From NCBI GenBank assembly GCA_037045225.1, contig JBAOHZ010000009.1, positions 868,001 to 932,000 on the forward strand: a stretch of DNA of 64,000 nt, written 5' to 3'. Origin of the DNA: Nitrospira sp. GTDB lineage: Bacteria; Nitrospirota; Nitrospiria; Nitrospirales; Nitrospiraceae. The position numbers and the translations under genes were made by a program. Each line of letters starts with the position of its first letter. Position 1 is the first letter of the stretch. Under the pieces are notes generated by a model. It saw nothing but the letters and a program-made list of their open reading frames with translations. It did not search any database and was not told the origin of the DNA. Positions 26,601 to 34,837 of the stretch are shown piece after piece.

Positions 26601-26848
26601 GAGGTACGGAGGAAGGGGGTGGCAGCGAGCTGTTGCGCCTCATTGACGCCACGCGTCACCTGCATCTCAATTCGCCGGGCGGCTTCCACCGCCACTTCTT
26701 TAAAATTGGCCCCGATGGTTTCCCGAAGCGCCCGGCGCTCTTCGAGATAGGTGAGCACGAGGGAGAGACACAACGGCAAGAGTCCGACCATCACGATGGC
26801 CGTAATGATCTTTCGCTGGAGACTGTGAGACCGGCTCCAGAACAGCAT
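23672..26848 (-). CDS. Membrane sensor histidine kinase (extracytoplasmic sensor, HAMP, three PAS domains)
   Basis: 1058 residues. A first membrane helix near residue 20 (IVMVGLLPLCLSLVLTYL) is followed by a ~300-residue periplasmic sensor that looks like a Cache domain, then a second helix (VYGLGVFGVLLLTGLMVA), a HAMP linker, three PAS domains (the first with LIEHSPEMIYQLNKTGQF) and a histidine kinase core. The phospho-acceptor is in VAHEINNPLGG near residue 836; ATPase motifs NLVLNAIQAM, DSGCGI, FFTTK and GTGLGLS are intact. Coiled coil separates the PAS units. It overlaps the response regulator by 4 bases and is co-transcribed with it. The signal sensed is unknown. Confidence 0.95.
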   Translation of the reverse strand: MLFWSRSHSLQRKIITAIVMVGLLPLCLSLVLTYLEERRALRETIGANFKEVAVEAARRIEMQVTRGVNEAQQLAATPFLRTSVTESNRTYLDKDEKTVQSMIKAWQQRWRQRDKQSEFPLFINRIVTNYLIRWHDIRKADYVGIFVTDNRGALVVSSIPQVEYYHGKATWWQAVMKRGTGKVFVSDIFFDPAFGTHVVNVSAPIIDDEQHVTIGAVTVLLRRDTLFHSVSEATVGQTGHAMLFNSDGVPLICPVLAPEEHAVKPELVSAISGSVAGWTTVGTDSHGGENSIVGFAPVRLGTELTPNSLGGKRWVTFVRQDPSESYAPLSRLVVQVTVYGLGVFGVLLLTGLMVARRIARPIGLLHEGVQRIGSGRLDQRLELKTGDEIEQLADAFNKMAANLRTSFEQIEQRMEEVRRLEERYRDLIEHSPEMIYQLNKTGQFVHVNKTGLDKLGYTLEEMLQMRLWDLVPKGRETEVLAYLERLVSQGRSTIETVFVAGDGHPIDVEIHATALFESGGGLVHSRAFVRDVTERRLLEQQIHQYTTRLELAVNERTQQLVASQERYKALFDLVADSVFMVGEDGVIVAVNKREEQALGYSEQQVVGSSILNVVEPVHHDEMRVLLEKIRAGERQVPTQEITVCDATGRKTPVEMDLILVRGSDHTWVMVQLRDITDRKRLERQMHTYQQELEAKVSERTREIEETKQYLENLLENANDVIYTLDREQCFTYVNSKILAWGYAKEDLLGRPYLGLLSKRHRGRRLKSTLDIGMKQVYEVEVLTKSGEPRSVMVSVSPLHGVEGEILGVLGIARDMTDTKKLEQQIRNSEKLASVGKLAAGVAHEINNPLGGILNCLYNMRKGTLSPSRQEEYLVSMEDGLRRVQRIVRQLLDFSQQHNPELALADINQVVNRVLLLTDHLFVPHRVQLETALSPDLPELMIDRHMMEQVLMNLVLNAIQAMRNGGVLTIRTSMDEAHCLVRIQDSGCGISSSVLPRIFDPFFTTKNEGEGTGLGLSVSLGIVERHGGKIFVESEVGQGTTFTVSIPLATERHAIGRFS

Positions 26849-26924
26849 GGGTGCGGCTTACCCCGATCAACGGCCCTCTCACAACAGTCGACAGGGCCTC
26901 AGCCCAGGCTCGGACGATCCGAAC

Positions 26925-27842
26925 CTAGCGACGCTTCATGAGACTCCCGGCACTGCCGGGCCACAGCAGCAACAACGGGCTCGCCACGAAGACCGATGAA
27001 TAGGTGCCGAACATCACGCCCCCGAGTAACGCCAGGGAGAAATCGTGCAGCACCTCGGCGCCCGCGAGCACCAACGGAATCAGCACGATGACCACGGTTA
27101 AACTGGTGACGATGGTGCGGCTCAAGACCTGATTGATGGCCTGGTTGATGATCGTTTCTTCATCCTCACGCCGGCGCGTCCGTAAATTCTCACGGATACG
27201 ATCGAAGACGACCACCGTGTCCGTCAACGAATATCCTGCCAAGGTCAACAAGGCCGTGATAACCAGCAACGTAATCTCTTTATCGAGGAGATAAAAGACA
27301 CCCAGGACAGCCAGCACATCGTGAAACGTCGCCAAGGCGGCCGCCACACCGAATCGCAATTCGAAGCGGATCGCAATGTAGATGACGATCCCGACGAACG
27401 AAATCAGGACCGCGATCATGGCATCTTCCTGGAGCTTCTTCCCGATCGTCGGGCCGATTTCCATGCTCGAATCCACCACAAACTTGTTGGCGGGAAATTC
27501 CTTGCTGAACACCGCCACGACCCGTTCGGCGACTTTCTCCTCAATCGTCGTCGACGCCTTCACGCGAATGAGCAACTTGTTATCTTGCGTAAATTCTTGC
27601 AGCTCCGCGGACCCCAAACCGTTGGTTTCCAGCGCACGCCGCGCCTCGTCGATCCGGATCGCCTGATCGAACTTCAACTGCACCGCCGTTCCACCGGCAA
27701 AATCGATTCCTAGATTCGCCGCGCCACGCGCGATTTGCAACACTGCGATGAGCCCAAGCAAGGCCAGGAGGCCGGAAATCACAAATGTGATGGACCGCTT
27801 CCCCATGAAATCAATATTCGTCTTCCCCAAAATCTCGAACAT
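26925..27842 (-). CDS. secF: Protein translocase subunit SecF
   Basis: 305 residues, six membrane helices, with LGIDFAGGTAVQLKF after the first helix, the SecF signature, and the conserved C-terminal half (LTLAGYSLTDTVVVFDRIREN). With SecD and YajC it uses proton motive force to complete protein export through SecYEG. GGAAGGAG precedes ATG 27842. It is separated from secD by an unusual 213-base gap. Confidence 0.97.
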   Translation of the reverse strand: MFEILGKTNIDFMGKRSITFVISGLLALLGLIAVLQIARGAANLGIDFAGGTAVQLKFDQAIRIDEARRALETNGLGSAELQEFTQDNKLLIRVKASTTIEEKVAERVVAVFSKEFPANKFVVDSSMEIGPTIGKKLQEDAMIAVLISFVGIVIYIAIRFELRFGVAAALATFHDVLAVLGVFYLLDKEITLLVITALLTLAGYSLTDTVVVFDRIRENLRTRRREDEETIINQAINQVLSRTIVTSLTVVIVLIPLVLAGAEVLHDFSLALLGGVMFGTYSSVFVASPLLLLWPGSAGSLMKRR

Positions 27843-28055
27843 GCCGGCTCCTTCCTGGCAGGATATTGGAAACGCCCACCAGCGTCGTTCTTGCGTCGCT
27901 CAGAGGTCCACGTACACCACACCGTACGCGTCACGTCCTCACTCGCTGCGGCCTCGCTGGACGGCCTGTTCACACATCCTGTGAGTACTGTTGCGTTGTC
28001 TCCGATAGAGAGCGGTTCCGCTGTCCCATGACCAGCGCGAACGATTACCACTCCA
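27843..28055. repeat. Non-coding gap between secD and secF, possible dispersed repeat element
   Basis: 213 bases where the two sec genes are usually adjacent. It holds a hairpin CGTAC-ACCACACC-GTACG (27911-27928) in a stretch that loosely resembles one after the gene ending at 63449 (GCGTTCT, then ACGTAC, then CACGC/GTACGC). No convincing gene is seen in any frame. A repeat origin is inferred, not proven. Confidence 0.35.
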
Positions 28056-29705
28056 CTAGATACTAAGCTGCTCAATTTTTCTGCGTTGATTGAACAGGTC
28101 GAACACCACTTTGGTCCCGACCAGTGCCGTAAACAGATTGATCGCGATACCGAGACACAACGTCACGGCAAACCCTTTGATCGGCCCGGTCCCGAACAGA
28201 AACAGGGCGAACCCCGTGATCAGCGTCGTGACGTGCGAGTCCACAATCGTCAGCAAGGCCTTGTCGTATCCCGCATCAATCGCCACGCGAACCGCCTTCC
28301 CCTGCCGCAACTCTTCGCGGATGCGCTCGAAAATCAAGACGTTCGAGTCCACGCCCATACCGATCGTCAGAATGATACCGGCAATGCCTGGCAACGTCAG
28401 CGTGGCGTTCAACCCCGCGAGCGCCCCGATCAGGCAAATGAGGTTCAGGAGCAGTGCGAAGTTGGCAATCACACCGGACAAGCGGTAATAGATCGCCATG
28501 AACACGATGACCAGCAGCCCCGCAAAGAGGGTGGCCTTCACGCCTTTTTCAATCGAATCCCGCCCGAGTGACGGACCGACGGTCAGATCCTGAATGATCT
28601 TGAGAGGCGCAGGCAACGCGCCGGCACGCAACACGATCGAGAGGTTGTTGGCTTCCTCCATCGAGAACGTCCCGGTGATCTGGGCTCGCCCGCCACTGAT
28701 GCGCTCCTGAATGACCGGCGCCGAATAGATCGTATTGTCGAGGACGATCGCCATGCGCTTCTTGACGTTTTCACCCGTGATCCGGTCAAATTCACGCGCG
28801 CCTTTCGCATCGAACGTGACGGACACGTAGGGCTCATTAAATTGCCCAATGGACACGCGGGCATCGCTCAGTACGTCGCCGGCGAGCATGACCCGCTTTT
28901 TGACCAGATACGGCGCAAGCCATTCCTGTCCGCTATCCTTTTCGACGATCCGCTCGAACAGAATTTGGTCGCCTTCCGGCACCTTCCCTTCGATCTGCTT
29001 CAAGAACGCGTCTTCCCGCTCCTTCCCCTTTTGCACACGGCCGGGGAGATCCAGCTTGAGCTGATTATCATCGTCCAACATTTTGAATTCGAGCAGCGCG
29101 GTCTGCTTGATGAGGTCCTTGGCGAGCTTGGCATCCTTGATGCCCGGTAACTGCACCACCACCTGCTTGAGCCCCTGTCGTTGAATCAGCGGCTCGGCGA
29201 CACCGAACTGGTCGATGCGATTCCGAATCGTCTCCAACGCCTGATTGATGGCGGAATCCTTGATGCGCTTGATCTCCGCTTCCCGCAACTCCCAAACGAC
29301 CGTGTTCGCGGACCCGGCTGCTTCCATCTCGACATAGGTCGGGAAGTCATCCAACAGCTTCTGGACCTGTGCCTTTAATTCGGCATTCTGAAACCCGATC
29401 GTGACCTGCGACGGGCCGGTCCGCTTGACCGATTCCGCGGGAATCTTCTTTTCCACCAACAGATCTTGAAGTCCTGCCGCCGACCGCTCCACCGCAATCT
29501 CTACCGCCCGATCTTCCTCCACCTCCAACACCAGGTGGATACCGCCCTGCAAATCCAACCCCAAGGTGATTCCCTTGTCCGGCAGGACCTCGCGCACCCA
29601 CCGCGGCAATTCCTTATACAGGGGTTGATACGAGGGCAAGAAAAAGATGATCGAGGCGACGACCATCGTCACCAGAGCTAACAACCGTCCGCCGACTTTT
29701 TTCAT
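28056..29705 (-). CDS. secD: Protein translocase subunit SecD
   Basis: About 549 residues with six membrane helices and a large periplasmic head between the first and second. GLDLQGGIHLVLEV follows helix 1, as in all SecD. The C-terminal half has GMGVDSNVLIFERIREEL, diagnostic of the RND-like core. ATG 29705 is chosen; a TTG at 29744 overlapping the yajC stop would add 13 residues. Together with SecF and YajC this forms the accessory complex of the Sec channel. Confidence 0.97.
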   Translation of the reverse strand: MKKVGGRLLALVTMVVASIIFFLPSYQPLYKELPRWVREVLPDKGITLGLDLQGGIHLVLEVEEDRAVEIAVERSAAGLQDLLVEKKIPAESVKRTGPSQVTIGFQNAELKAQVQKLLDDFPTYVEMEAAGSANTVVWELREAEIKRIKDSAINQALETIRNRIDQFGVAEPLIQRQGLKQVVVQLPGIKDAKLAKDLIKQTALLEFKMLDDDNQLKLDLPGRVQKGKEREDAFLKQIEGKVPEGDQILFERIVEKDSGQEWLAPYLVKKRVMLAGDVLSDARVSIGQFNEPYVSVTFDAKGAREFDRITGENVKKRMAIVLDNTIYSAPVIQERISGGRAQITGTFSMEEANNLSIVLRAGALPAPLKIIQDLTVGPSLGRDSIEKGVKATLFAGLLVIVFMAIYYRLSGVIANFALLLNLICLIGALAGLNATLTLPGIAGIILTIGMGVDSNVLIFERIREELRQGKAVRVAIDAGYDKALLTIVDSHVTTLITGFALFLFGTGPIKGFAVTLCLGIAINLFTALVGTKVVFDLFNQRRKIEQLSI

Positions 29706-29740
29706 ACGTGCGCCAATCCTTCCCGTCTCCGTCGCGTGCG

Positions 29741-30061
29741 TCAATCTTCTTCGTCACCGCGCAGCCGAGCAATATGCTCTTTCTGGATTTTGATTTTAGT
29801 CGTGTCCGCGATCTGGAGCGTCACCGTGTCTTTCCCTAAATTGGTGATGGTGCCCCAGATTCCGGAGGCCGTAATCACCTTATCGCCCTTCTTTAAGGTT
29901 TCCATCATCGTCTTCAACTGCTTCTGGCGTTTTTGCTGCGGCAGAATCAGCATGAAATAGAAAATGACGAAAATCAGGACGAACGGGACCAGCGAGAGGA
30001 GCCCCCCACTTGCGCCGGTGCTCCCCGATGTTCCCTGTGCCCATGCTACCGAATCCCACAT
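29741..30061 (-). CDS. yajC: Sec translocase accessory protein YajC
   Basis: 106 residues. One N-terminal membrane helix (LVPFVLIFVIFYFMLILPQQKRQKQ) carries the typical PQQKRQK turn, and the C-terminal domain has GDKVITASGIWGTI. Binds SecDF. GGGGGA precedes the ATG. It is the first gene of the yajC-secD-secF cluster and follows tgt by 23 bases, the usual order in many bacteria. Confidence 0.96.
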   Translation of the reverse strand: MWDSVAWAQGTSGSTGASGGLLSLVPFVLIFVIFYFMLILPQQKRQKQLKTMMETLKKGDKVITASGIWGTITNLGKDTVTLQIADTTKIKIQKEHIARLRGDEED

Positions 30062-30084
30062 AATGTCCCCCGCCTACATCGCCG

Positions 30085-31242
30085 TTAAGACACGTCCACA
30101 TTCTGAATGTCCGATCGACCATCTCCAGTCGGCCGATCCACGACATATGTCCGATGAAACTCGCGACGAAACTCCTGAAAGGTTCCGCCCCGCACGGCGC
30201 TCCGGATCTCTTCCATCAACTTCGCAAAAAACCATAAGTTGTGAATCGTATTCAGCCGGGCGCCCAGCATTTCTTTCACGCCGAATAAGTGATGCAAGTA
30301 CGCCCTTGTGTACCGCGTGCACACCGGGCAGCGGCAAGCCGGATCGATGGGCTGCTCGTCACGCGCATAGCGGGCCTGCTTGATCACCACGCGTCCGAAC
30401 GAGGTAAACAGCCAGCCCGTGCGGCCATGACGCGATGGCACGACGCAGTCAAACATATCGATGCCGCGGGCCACTCCTTCAACCAAATCCTCCGGCATGC
30501 CCACGCCCATCAAGTAGCGAGGTTTGGCCGACGGCAACTCGGGCACCGTCACATCCAGCATGCCATACATGTCGGCCTTGTCCTCGCCCACTGACAACCC
30601 ACCCACGGCATATCCGTCAAACCCCACCGAGACCAGATCACGCGCCGACTCCACCCGCAAGCCGGCATCCAGTCCACCCTGGACGATCCCGAACAGGGAC
30701 TGATCCGTCCGTCGTTTGGCACTCACGCACCGACGTGCCCACAGCGACGTCCGCTTCGACGCGTCACGAACTTGATCAAGGGAAGAAGGCAATGCCACGA
30801 CATGGTCGAATGCCATGATGATGTCCGCGCCTAACGCTTCCTGGATTTCGATCGAGGTCTCCGGACTGATGAACCGCGACGACCCATCAATATGAGATTG
30901 GAACATCACCCCTTCATCCGACACCTTGCAAAACTTTGCCAGGCTGAAGACTTGGAACCCGCCGCTATCCGTCAGAATAGCACCGGGCCATGCCGTAAAC
31001 CCATGCACCCCGCCTAACTCTTCCACCACTTTGTGCCCGGGGCGAAGGTACAGATGGTAGGCGTTATTCAAGATGAGGCCATACCCCATCTTAAGCAGTT
31101 CCTCCCCATCCACGCTCCGCACATTGCCCAACGAGCCGACCGGCATAAACGCCGGTGTGGCGACCTCACTGCGTCCGGTGGTCAACACACCGACGCGCGC
31201 GCGTCCGCCGGATTCTTCATGGGTGATGCGGAAGGTGAACAT
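30085..31242 (-). CDS. tgt: tRNA-guanine transglycosylase
   Basis: 385 residues. Exchanges guanine-34 of GUN-anticodon tRNAs for preQ1 in queuosine synthesis. Visible family motifs are ILTDSGGFQVFSLA (substrate pocket), FDCVVPSRHGRTG with the catalytic Asp, and the zinc site CRCPVCTRYTRAYLHHL. Length is normal. It is followed by yajC and preceded by argS by 13 bases. Confidence 0.97.
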   Translation of the reverse strand: MFTFRITHEESGGRARVGVLTTGRSEVATPAFMPVGSLGNVRSVDGEELLKMGYGLILNNAYHLYLRPGHKVVEELGGVHGFTAWPGAILTDSGGFQVFSLAKFCKVSDEGVMFQSHIDGSSRFISPETSIEIQEALGADIIMAFDHVVALPSSLDQVRDASKRTSLWARRCVSAKRRTDQSLFGIVQGGLDAGLRVESARDLVSVGFDGYAVGGLSVGEDKADMYGMLDVTVPELPSAKPRYLMGVGMPEDLVEGVARGIDMFDCVVPSRHGRTGWLFTSFGRVVIKQARYARDEQPIDPACRCPVCTRYTRAYLHHLFGVKEMLGARLNTIHNLWFFAKLMEEIRSAVRGGTFQEFRREFHRTYVVDRPTGDGRSDIQNVDVS

Positions 31243-31255
31243 GGGATCGGTGGTC

Positions 31256-33010
31256 CTACATCTGCTCAGGGGCTGACACGCCCAACACGTTCAACCCGTT
31301 TCGAACCACCTGCTGCACCGCCCACATCAGTGCCAGTCTGGCACCAGTGAGGCCTGGCGTCATCGCCTCCGCCGATCGGCCTGAAGAGCTCACCTGCTCA
31401 GGAGAAACGGCGGTGGTCACATCGCTGTCCGGTGCCGGAGGGAGAATTCGGTGCTTGTTATAAAAGGGGTGCACCATGCCGGCCAATTCACGAAGATAGT
31501 ACGCCATTCGATGCGGCTCCAACTCGACGGCACTCGCCTGCAAGACCACCGGGAACGTCGACAGTTTCCGAATGAGCGCGAGTTCATCAGGGTCTTCCAG
31601 CAAATTGAGATCGGCCTGACTTGGAAGGAGACAAGCAATACCTCGCGAGGCCGCCACGCGTCGGAGACTGGCTATGCGAGCGTGCACATACTGAACGTAG
31701 TAGACCGGATTCTCTTGCGATTGCTGTTTGGCTAATTCCAAATCGAAATCCAGATGTGTGCTCGAATCGCGCATGAGAAAGAAAAACTTGGCGGCATCGG
31801 CCCCCACCTCATCCATCACCTCGCGTAGCGTGATGAACTCGCCGGACCGCTTGGACATCTCGACCTTCTGACCGCCCCGCAGGAGGTTTACCATCTGTAC
31901 CAGTACGACTCGCAGCCGCTCCTTCGGATACCCGTAGGCTTGCACCACCGCCTGCATCCGCGGAATATACCCATGATGGTCGGCGCCCCACACATCGACC
32001 AGCAGATCAAAACCGCGCCGCAACTTATCTCGATGATAGGCGATGTCTGACGCCAGGTAGGTGTAGTCCCCCTCCTGCTTCCGAACAACGCGATCTTTTT
32101 CGTCGCCGAATGCAGAGGATCGAAACCATTGCGCGCCATCCTGATCGAAGACAAGGTCTCTGCGTTTCAGTTCACCCAATACCTCTTCCACAGCGCCGGA
32201 GGACAACAATGAGGCTTCACTGAACCAGGATTCAAAGGCGATCCCGAATGTCTCCAGATCCTGCCGAATGAGCTCCAGCAATTCCCGGTAGGCGAACTCT
32301 TTGCTGCGCTGTTCCGCCTCAACAGCAGGAAGCGAGAGGAGCGCGGTCCCCTGCTCTGCCTTCACATGTTCGGCGACTTCGCGAATATACCCGCCGTGGT
32401 AGCCGTCCTCCGGAAAGACTCCAGCCTGTCCACAGGCCTCGAGATACCGAGCCAGAACCGACACGCCCAGCAACTTCATCTGCCGACCCGCATCGTTCAC
32501 GTAATACTCACTGACGACATCGTGCCCGGTCGCGCGTAAGAGACGGACCAAGGCTTGCCCCACAGCGGCACCTCGGCCATGCCCGACATGCAACGGCCCG
32601 GTTGGATTGGCACTGACATACTCCACCAGCACTCGCCGGCCTTGCCCCACTTGGCTGTGGCCATACTTGGGACCCTGCGCTTCAATCTCGCGCAGCACCT
32701 CCATCCACAGCTCTCGCTTGACCGTGAGATTCAGAAACCCCGGTCGCGCGATCTCCGCCCGGCTGAACAACGCATCTCGCTGCTCGATGTGATCCACAAT
32801 AATCTGAGCGATTTCAAACGGTGGTCGGCGTTCCGAGGCCGATAACGACATGGCGACGGTGCACGAGACATCACCCCACTCGGGGCGCTTCGGGGCTTCG
32901 AGATTGACCACCGGCATCTGCTCAAGCTTCAGCATCCCTCGTTGCTGTGCCGATCGAAGTGCCCCGACCAACGCCTGACTGACCTTATCTTGCACCACAC
33001 CCTGAGTCAC
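31256..33010 (-). CDS. argS: Arginyl-tRNA synthetase
   Basis: 584 residues, class I synthetase. The HIGH-type motif is HVGHGRGAAVGQAL and the KMSK-type motif is VEMSKRSGEFITL; the C-terminal anticodon domain has YVQYVHARIASL. An insert rich in Ser/Thr/Pro (about 25 residues before LTGARLALMWAVQQV) extends the C-terminal domain compared with shorter enzymes. Starts at GTG 33010 with AGAGGGG five bases upstream. It precedes tgt by 13 bases. Confidence 0.97.
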   Translation of the reverse strand: MTQGVVQDKVSQALVGALRSAQQRGMLKLEQMPVVNLEAPKRPEWGDVSCTVAMSLSASERRPPFEIAQIIVDHIEQRDALFSRAEIARPGFLNLTVKRELWMEVLREIEAQGPKYGHSQVGQGRRVLVEYVSANPTGPLHVGHGRGAAVGQALVRLLRATGHDVVSEYYVNDAGRQMKLLGVSVLARYLEACGQAGVFPEDGYHGGYIREVAEHVKAEQGTALLSLPAVEAEQRSKEFAYRELLELIRQDLETFGIAFESWFSEASLLSSGAVEEVLGELKRRDLVFDQDGAQWFRSSAFGDEKDRVVRKQEGDYTYLASDIAYHRDKLRRGFDLLVDVWGADHHGYIPRMQAVVQAYGYPKERLRVVLVQMVNLLRGGQKVEMSKRSGEFITLREVMDEVGADAAKFFFLMRDSSTHLDFDLELAKQQSQENPVYYVQYVHARIASLRRVAASRGIACLLPSQADLNLLEDPDELALIRKLSTFPVVLQASAVELEPHRMAYYLRELAGMVHPFYNKHRILPPAPDSDVTTAVSPEQVSSSGRSAEAMTPGLTGARLALMWAVQQVVRNGLNVLGVSAPEQM

Positions 33011-33094
33011 AAAAACCCCTCTAAGTCTGCGTGGAAACAGCGAAAATCAAACTGGGAATCTAACACACCGAGACATGAGAGACAAGATCGCGAG

Positions 33095-34129
33095 TTAGGA
33101 GGCAGGAACCGTCGATCGCTTTGCCAATAATAGTCGGCAGGCCTCGATGATCCGCTCGGGAGCAATCTGAAGACATACCCGCTCTCGACACTCTGCTACG
33201 TGGCTCCAAGTGAGACAGGCACAGGGCGCACCCGATACAACCGACACGGCATGACCGAGCGGCACCCAACGACGTGCATCCGTAGGACCGAAACAGGCAA
33301 CCGTAGGAATCGACAACGCAGCAGCAAGGTGCGTCACACCCGAATCATGTCCGACATAAAGTTCCGCATGCGACAGCACTCCGGCCACTATCGAGACATC
33401 CAGTCCACGGATGACTGGTATCGCCCCCTTGAGCGCCTCGAGAACACGTTCTACAGCGTCACGATCCGCAGGTCCTTCCAGCAACACGGGAGTCATGCCG
33501 ACTTCGGCCAACCACTGAATCACAGGCGCGAAGCGCTGCGCGTCGAGACATTTATGGGCGCTCCCACTTCCCGCATGCAGTACCACCACCGGTTGCTGAC
33601 TGTCGCGAGTGAGGCCTCGAAGAATCAGCCTCCCGCGTTCTCGAATCATTGGTGAGAGTATGAGTGGAGTGCCGACTGCCTGGCTCGCGTCCTGCCCCAG
33701 AATGGCCTCACGATACCGATCCGACTGATGTTCAGCCCGTAGATCAGCGGACGAAGCAGACTTGAGACAAACAGACTGGACACCTGTGGCACGGAGTGTC
33801 GACGAGAGGGTGCCCTCCGTGTCCGAAAGCCATCCGACTGCTACATCGCAGTTGCCGAGCCATGTTCGAAACTCCCGACGGAGGGTATCTACTCCAGCCC
33901 ATAATTCACTCAGCGCAGTGGATTCGAGCGGAAAAATTCGATCGACCTCTCCGGCTTCACACAACAGCTCGCCCACGGATTGTCCGACCAGGAGCGCTAT
34001 CTCATGTTGAGGAAACTGAGCTCGAACCGTGGAGATCGTGGGGCGGGAGAGCAGTACATCGCCGAGGGCACCGGGGTGAATCACTAACACCCTGCGCTTG
34101 CTGCCGTCATCCGGAGCGGGAATTGTCAC
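33095..34129 (-). CDS. Family 9 glycosyltransferase (heptosyltransferase-like)
   Basis: 344 residues. Family 9 transferases add ADP-heptose or related sugars to lipopolysaccharide core. N-terminal VLVIHPGALGDVLLSRPTI and C-terminal HDSGVTHLAAALSIPTVACFGPTD are the expected donor and acceptor-site signatures. Cytoplasmic face of the inner membrane. It starts at GTG 34129, overlapping mobA by four bases. A cysteine-rich C-terminus (CACLTWSHVAECRERVC) is notable; its meaning is unknown. The specific sugar cannot be named. Confidence 0.88.
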   Translation of the reverse strand: MTIPAPDDGSKRRVLVIHPGALGDVLLSRPTISTVRAQFPQHEIALLVGQSVGELLCEAGEVDRIFPLESTALSELWAGVDTLRREFRTWLGNCDVAVGWLSDTEGTLSSTLRATGVQSVCLKSASSADLRAEHQSDRYREAILGQDASQAVGTPLILSPMIRERGRLILRGLTRDSQQPVVVLHAGSGSAHKCLDAQRFAPVIQWLAEVGMTPVLLEGPADRDAVERVLEALKGAIPVIRGLDVSIVAGVLSHAELYVGHDSGVTHLAAALSIPTVACFGPTDARRWVPLGHAVSVVSGAPCACLTWSHVAECRERVCLQIAPERIIEACRLLLAKRSTVPAS

Positions 34130-34746
34130 GGTTTGTCAGAGATCGGTGATTCGGCAGCAGCCAGATCTTGGGGAGTATTGATATTCTGAAACGAGCGGCA
34201 GCCTGCACCTAGAGCGGAAAACTCACTCTCGCCCAATACAGTCGCTCGAAGCCCTTCCGTTAGAAACAGTTTCTGAATCTTCAGATTCTTGCCTTCAGCC
34301 ATCGCCCTCAGGAATGGGACGCACCGTTTGGAATAAACCGCGTGCATGGGTTGAAATCGCCCACCGAGCTCAGCGACCACCACATCGGCCGCTTCATCAC
34401 ATGACACCATGAAATGAATCACCCCCACATCCAGAAACGGCATGTCACAGGCTACGGCAAATATCCGAGGCTGTGTAGCCGATATAAGCCCCGTATAGAG
34501 ACCGCCCAGACTTCCCGCGTCGGGAATTGCGTCATACACCACGCGACACCCACGCACATCCAGCAATTCGATTGGTTCAGCAAGCACCACAATCGTCTCC
34601 GCGAAGGTCTTCATCAGGAGGGAGAGCGTCTGATCAAACACACTCCTCCCCCCAATCTGGAGAAAGCGTTTGTCGCGCCCCATTCGCCGACTCTTCCCAC
34701 CGGCAATTAATACTCCTGTGACGTTCTCTAGTACTCCTTCACTCAT
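34126..34746 (-). CDS. mobA: Molybdenum cofactor guanylyltransferase MobA
   Basis: About 206 residues. Adds GMP to molybdopterin to make the guanine dinucleotide cofactor used by DMSO-reductase-family enzymes such as nitrite oxidoreductase. The nucleotide-binding signature is LIAGGKSRRMGRDKRFL, and VACDMPFL is the metal-binding motif. ATG 34746 is preferred because a longer frame would begin inside the terminator at 34773-34806. It overlaps the glycosyltransferase by 4 bases. It sits next to the NxrC-like fusion operon, which suits its role. Confidence 0.93.
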   Translation of the reverse strand: MSEGVLENVTGVLIAGGKSRRMGRDKRFLQIGGRSVFDQTLSLLMKTFAETIVVLAEPIELLDVRGCRVVYDAIPDAGSLGGLYTGLISATQPRIFAVACDMPFLDVGVIHFMVSCDEAADVVVAELGGRFQPMHAVYSKRCVPFLRAMAEGKNLKIQKLFLTEGLRATVLGESEFSALGAGCRSFQNINTPQDLAAAESPISDKP

Positions 34747-34772
34747 CCCGAACCATTCCCTCAATCGATAGT

Positions 34773-34806
34773 AAAAAAACGAGGGGGTGAGTTTCCTCAC
34801 CCCCTC
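34773..34806 (-). terminator. Intrinsic terminator of the NxrC-like/bd-like operon
   Basis: A perfect 11-bp stem (GAGGGGGTGAG 34781-34791 with CTCACCCCCTC 34796-34806, loop TTTC) is followed on the minus strand by seven T residues (34773-34779). It lies 31 bases after the stop of the fusion gene at 34838 and marks the 3' end of the operon. Confidence 0.9.
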
Positions 34807-34837
34807 GCTCCAAGACAGCCTCTAGCTTGACTGTTGC

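Noticed and set aside
33011..33094. Possible small gene in the gap between argS and the glycosyltransferase
   Set aside because: Only 84 bases, with no open frame of useful length; it holds just the argS ribosome-binding site.
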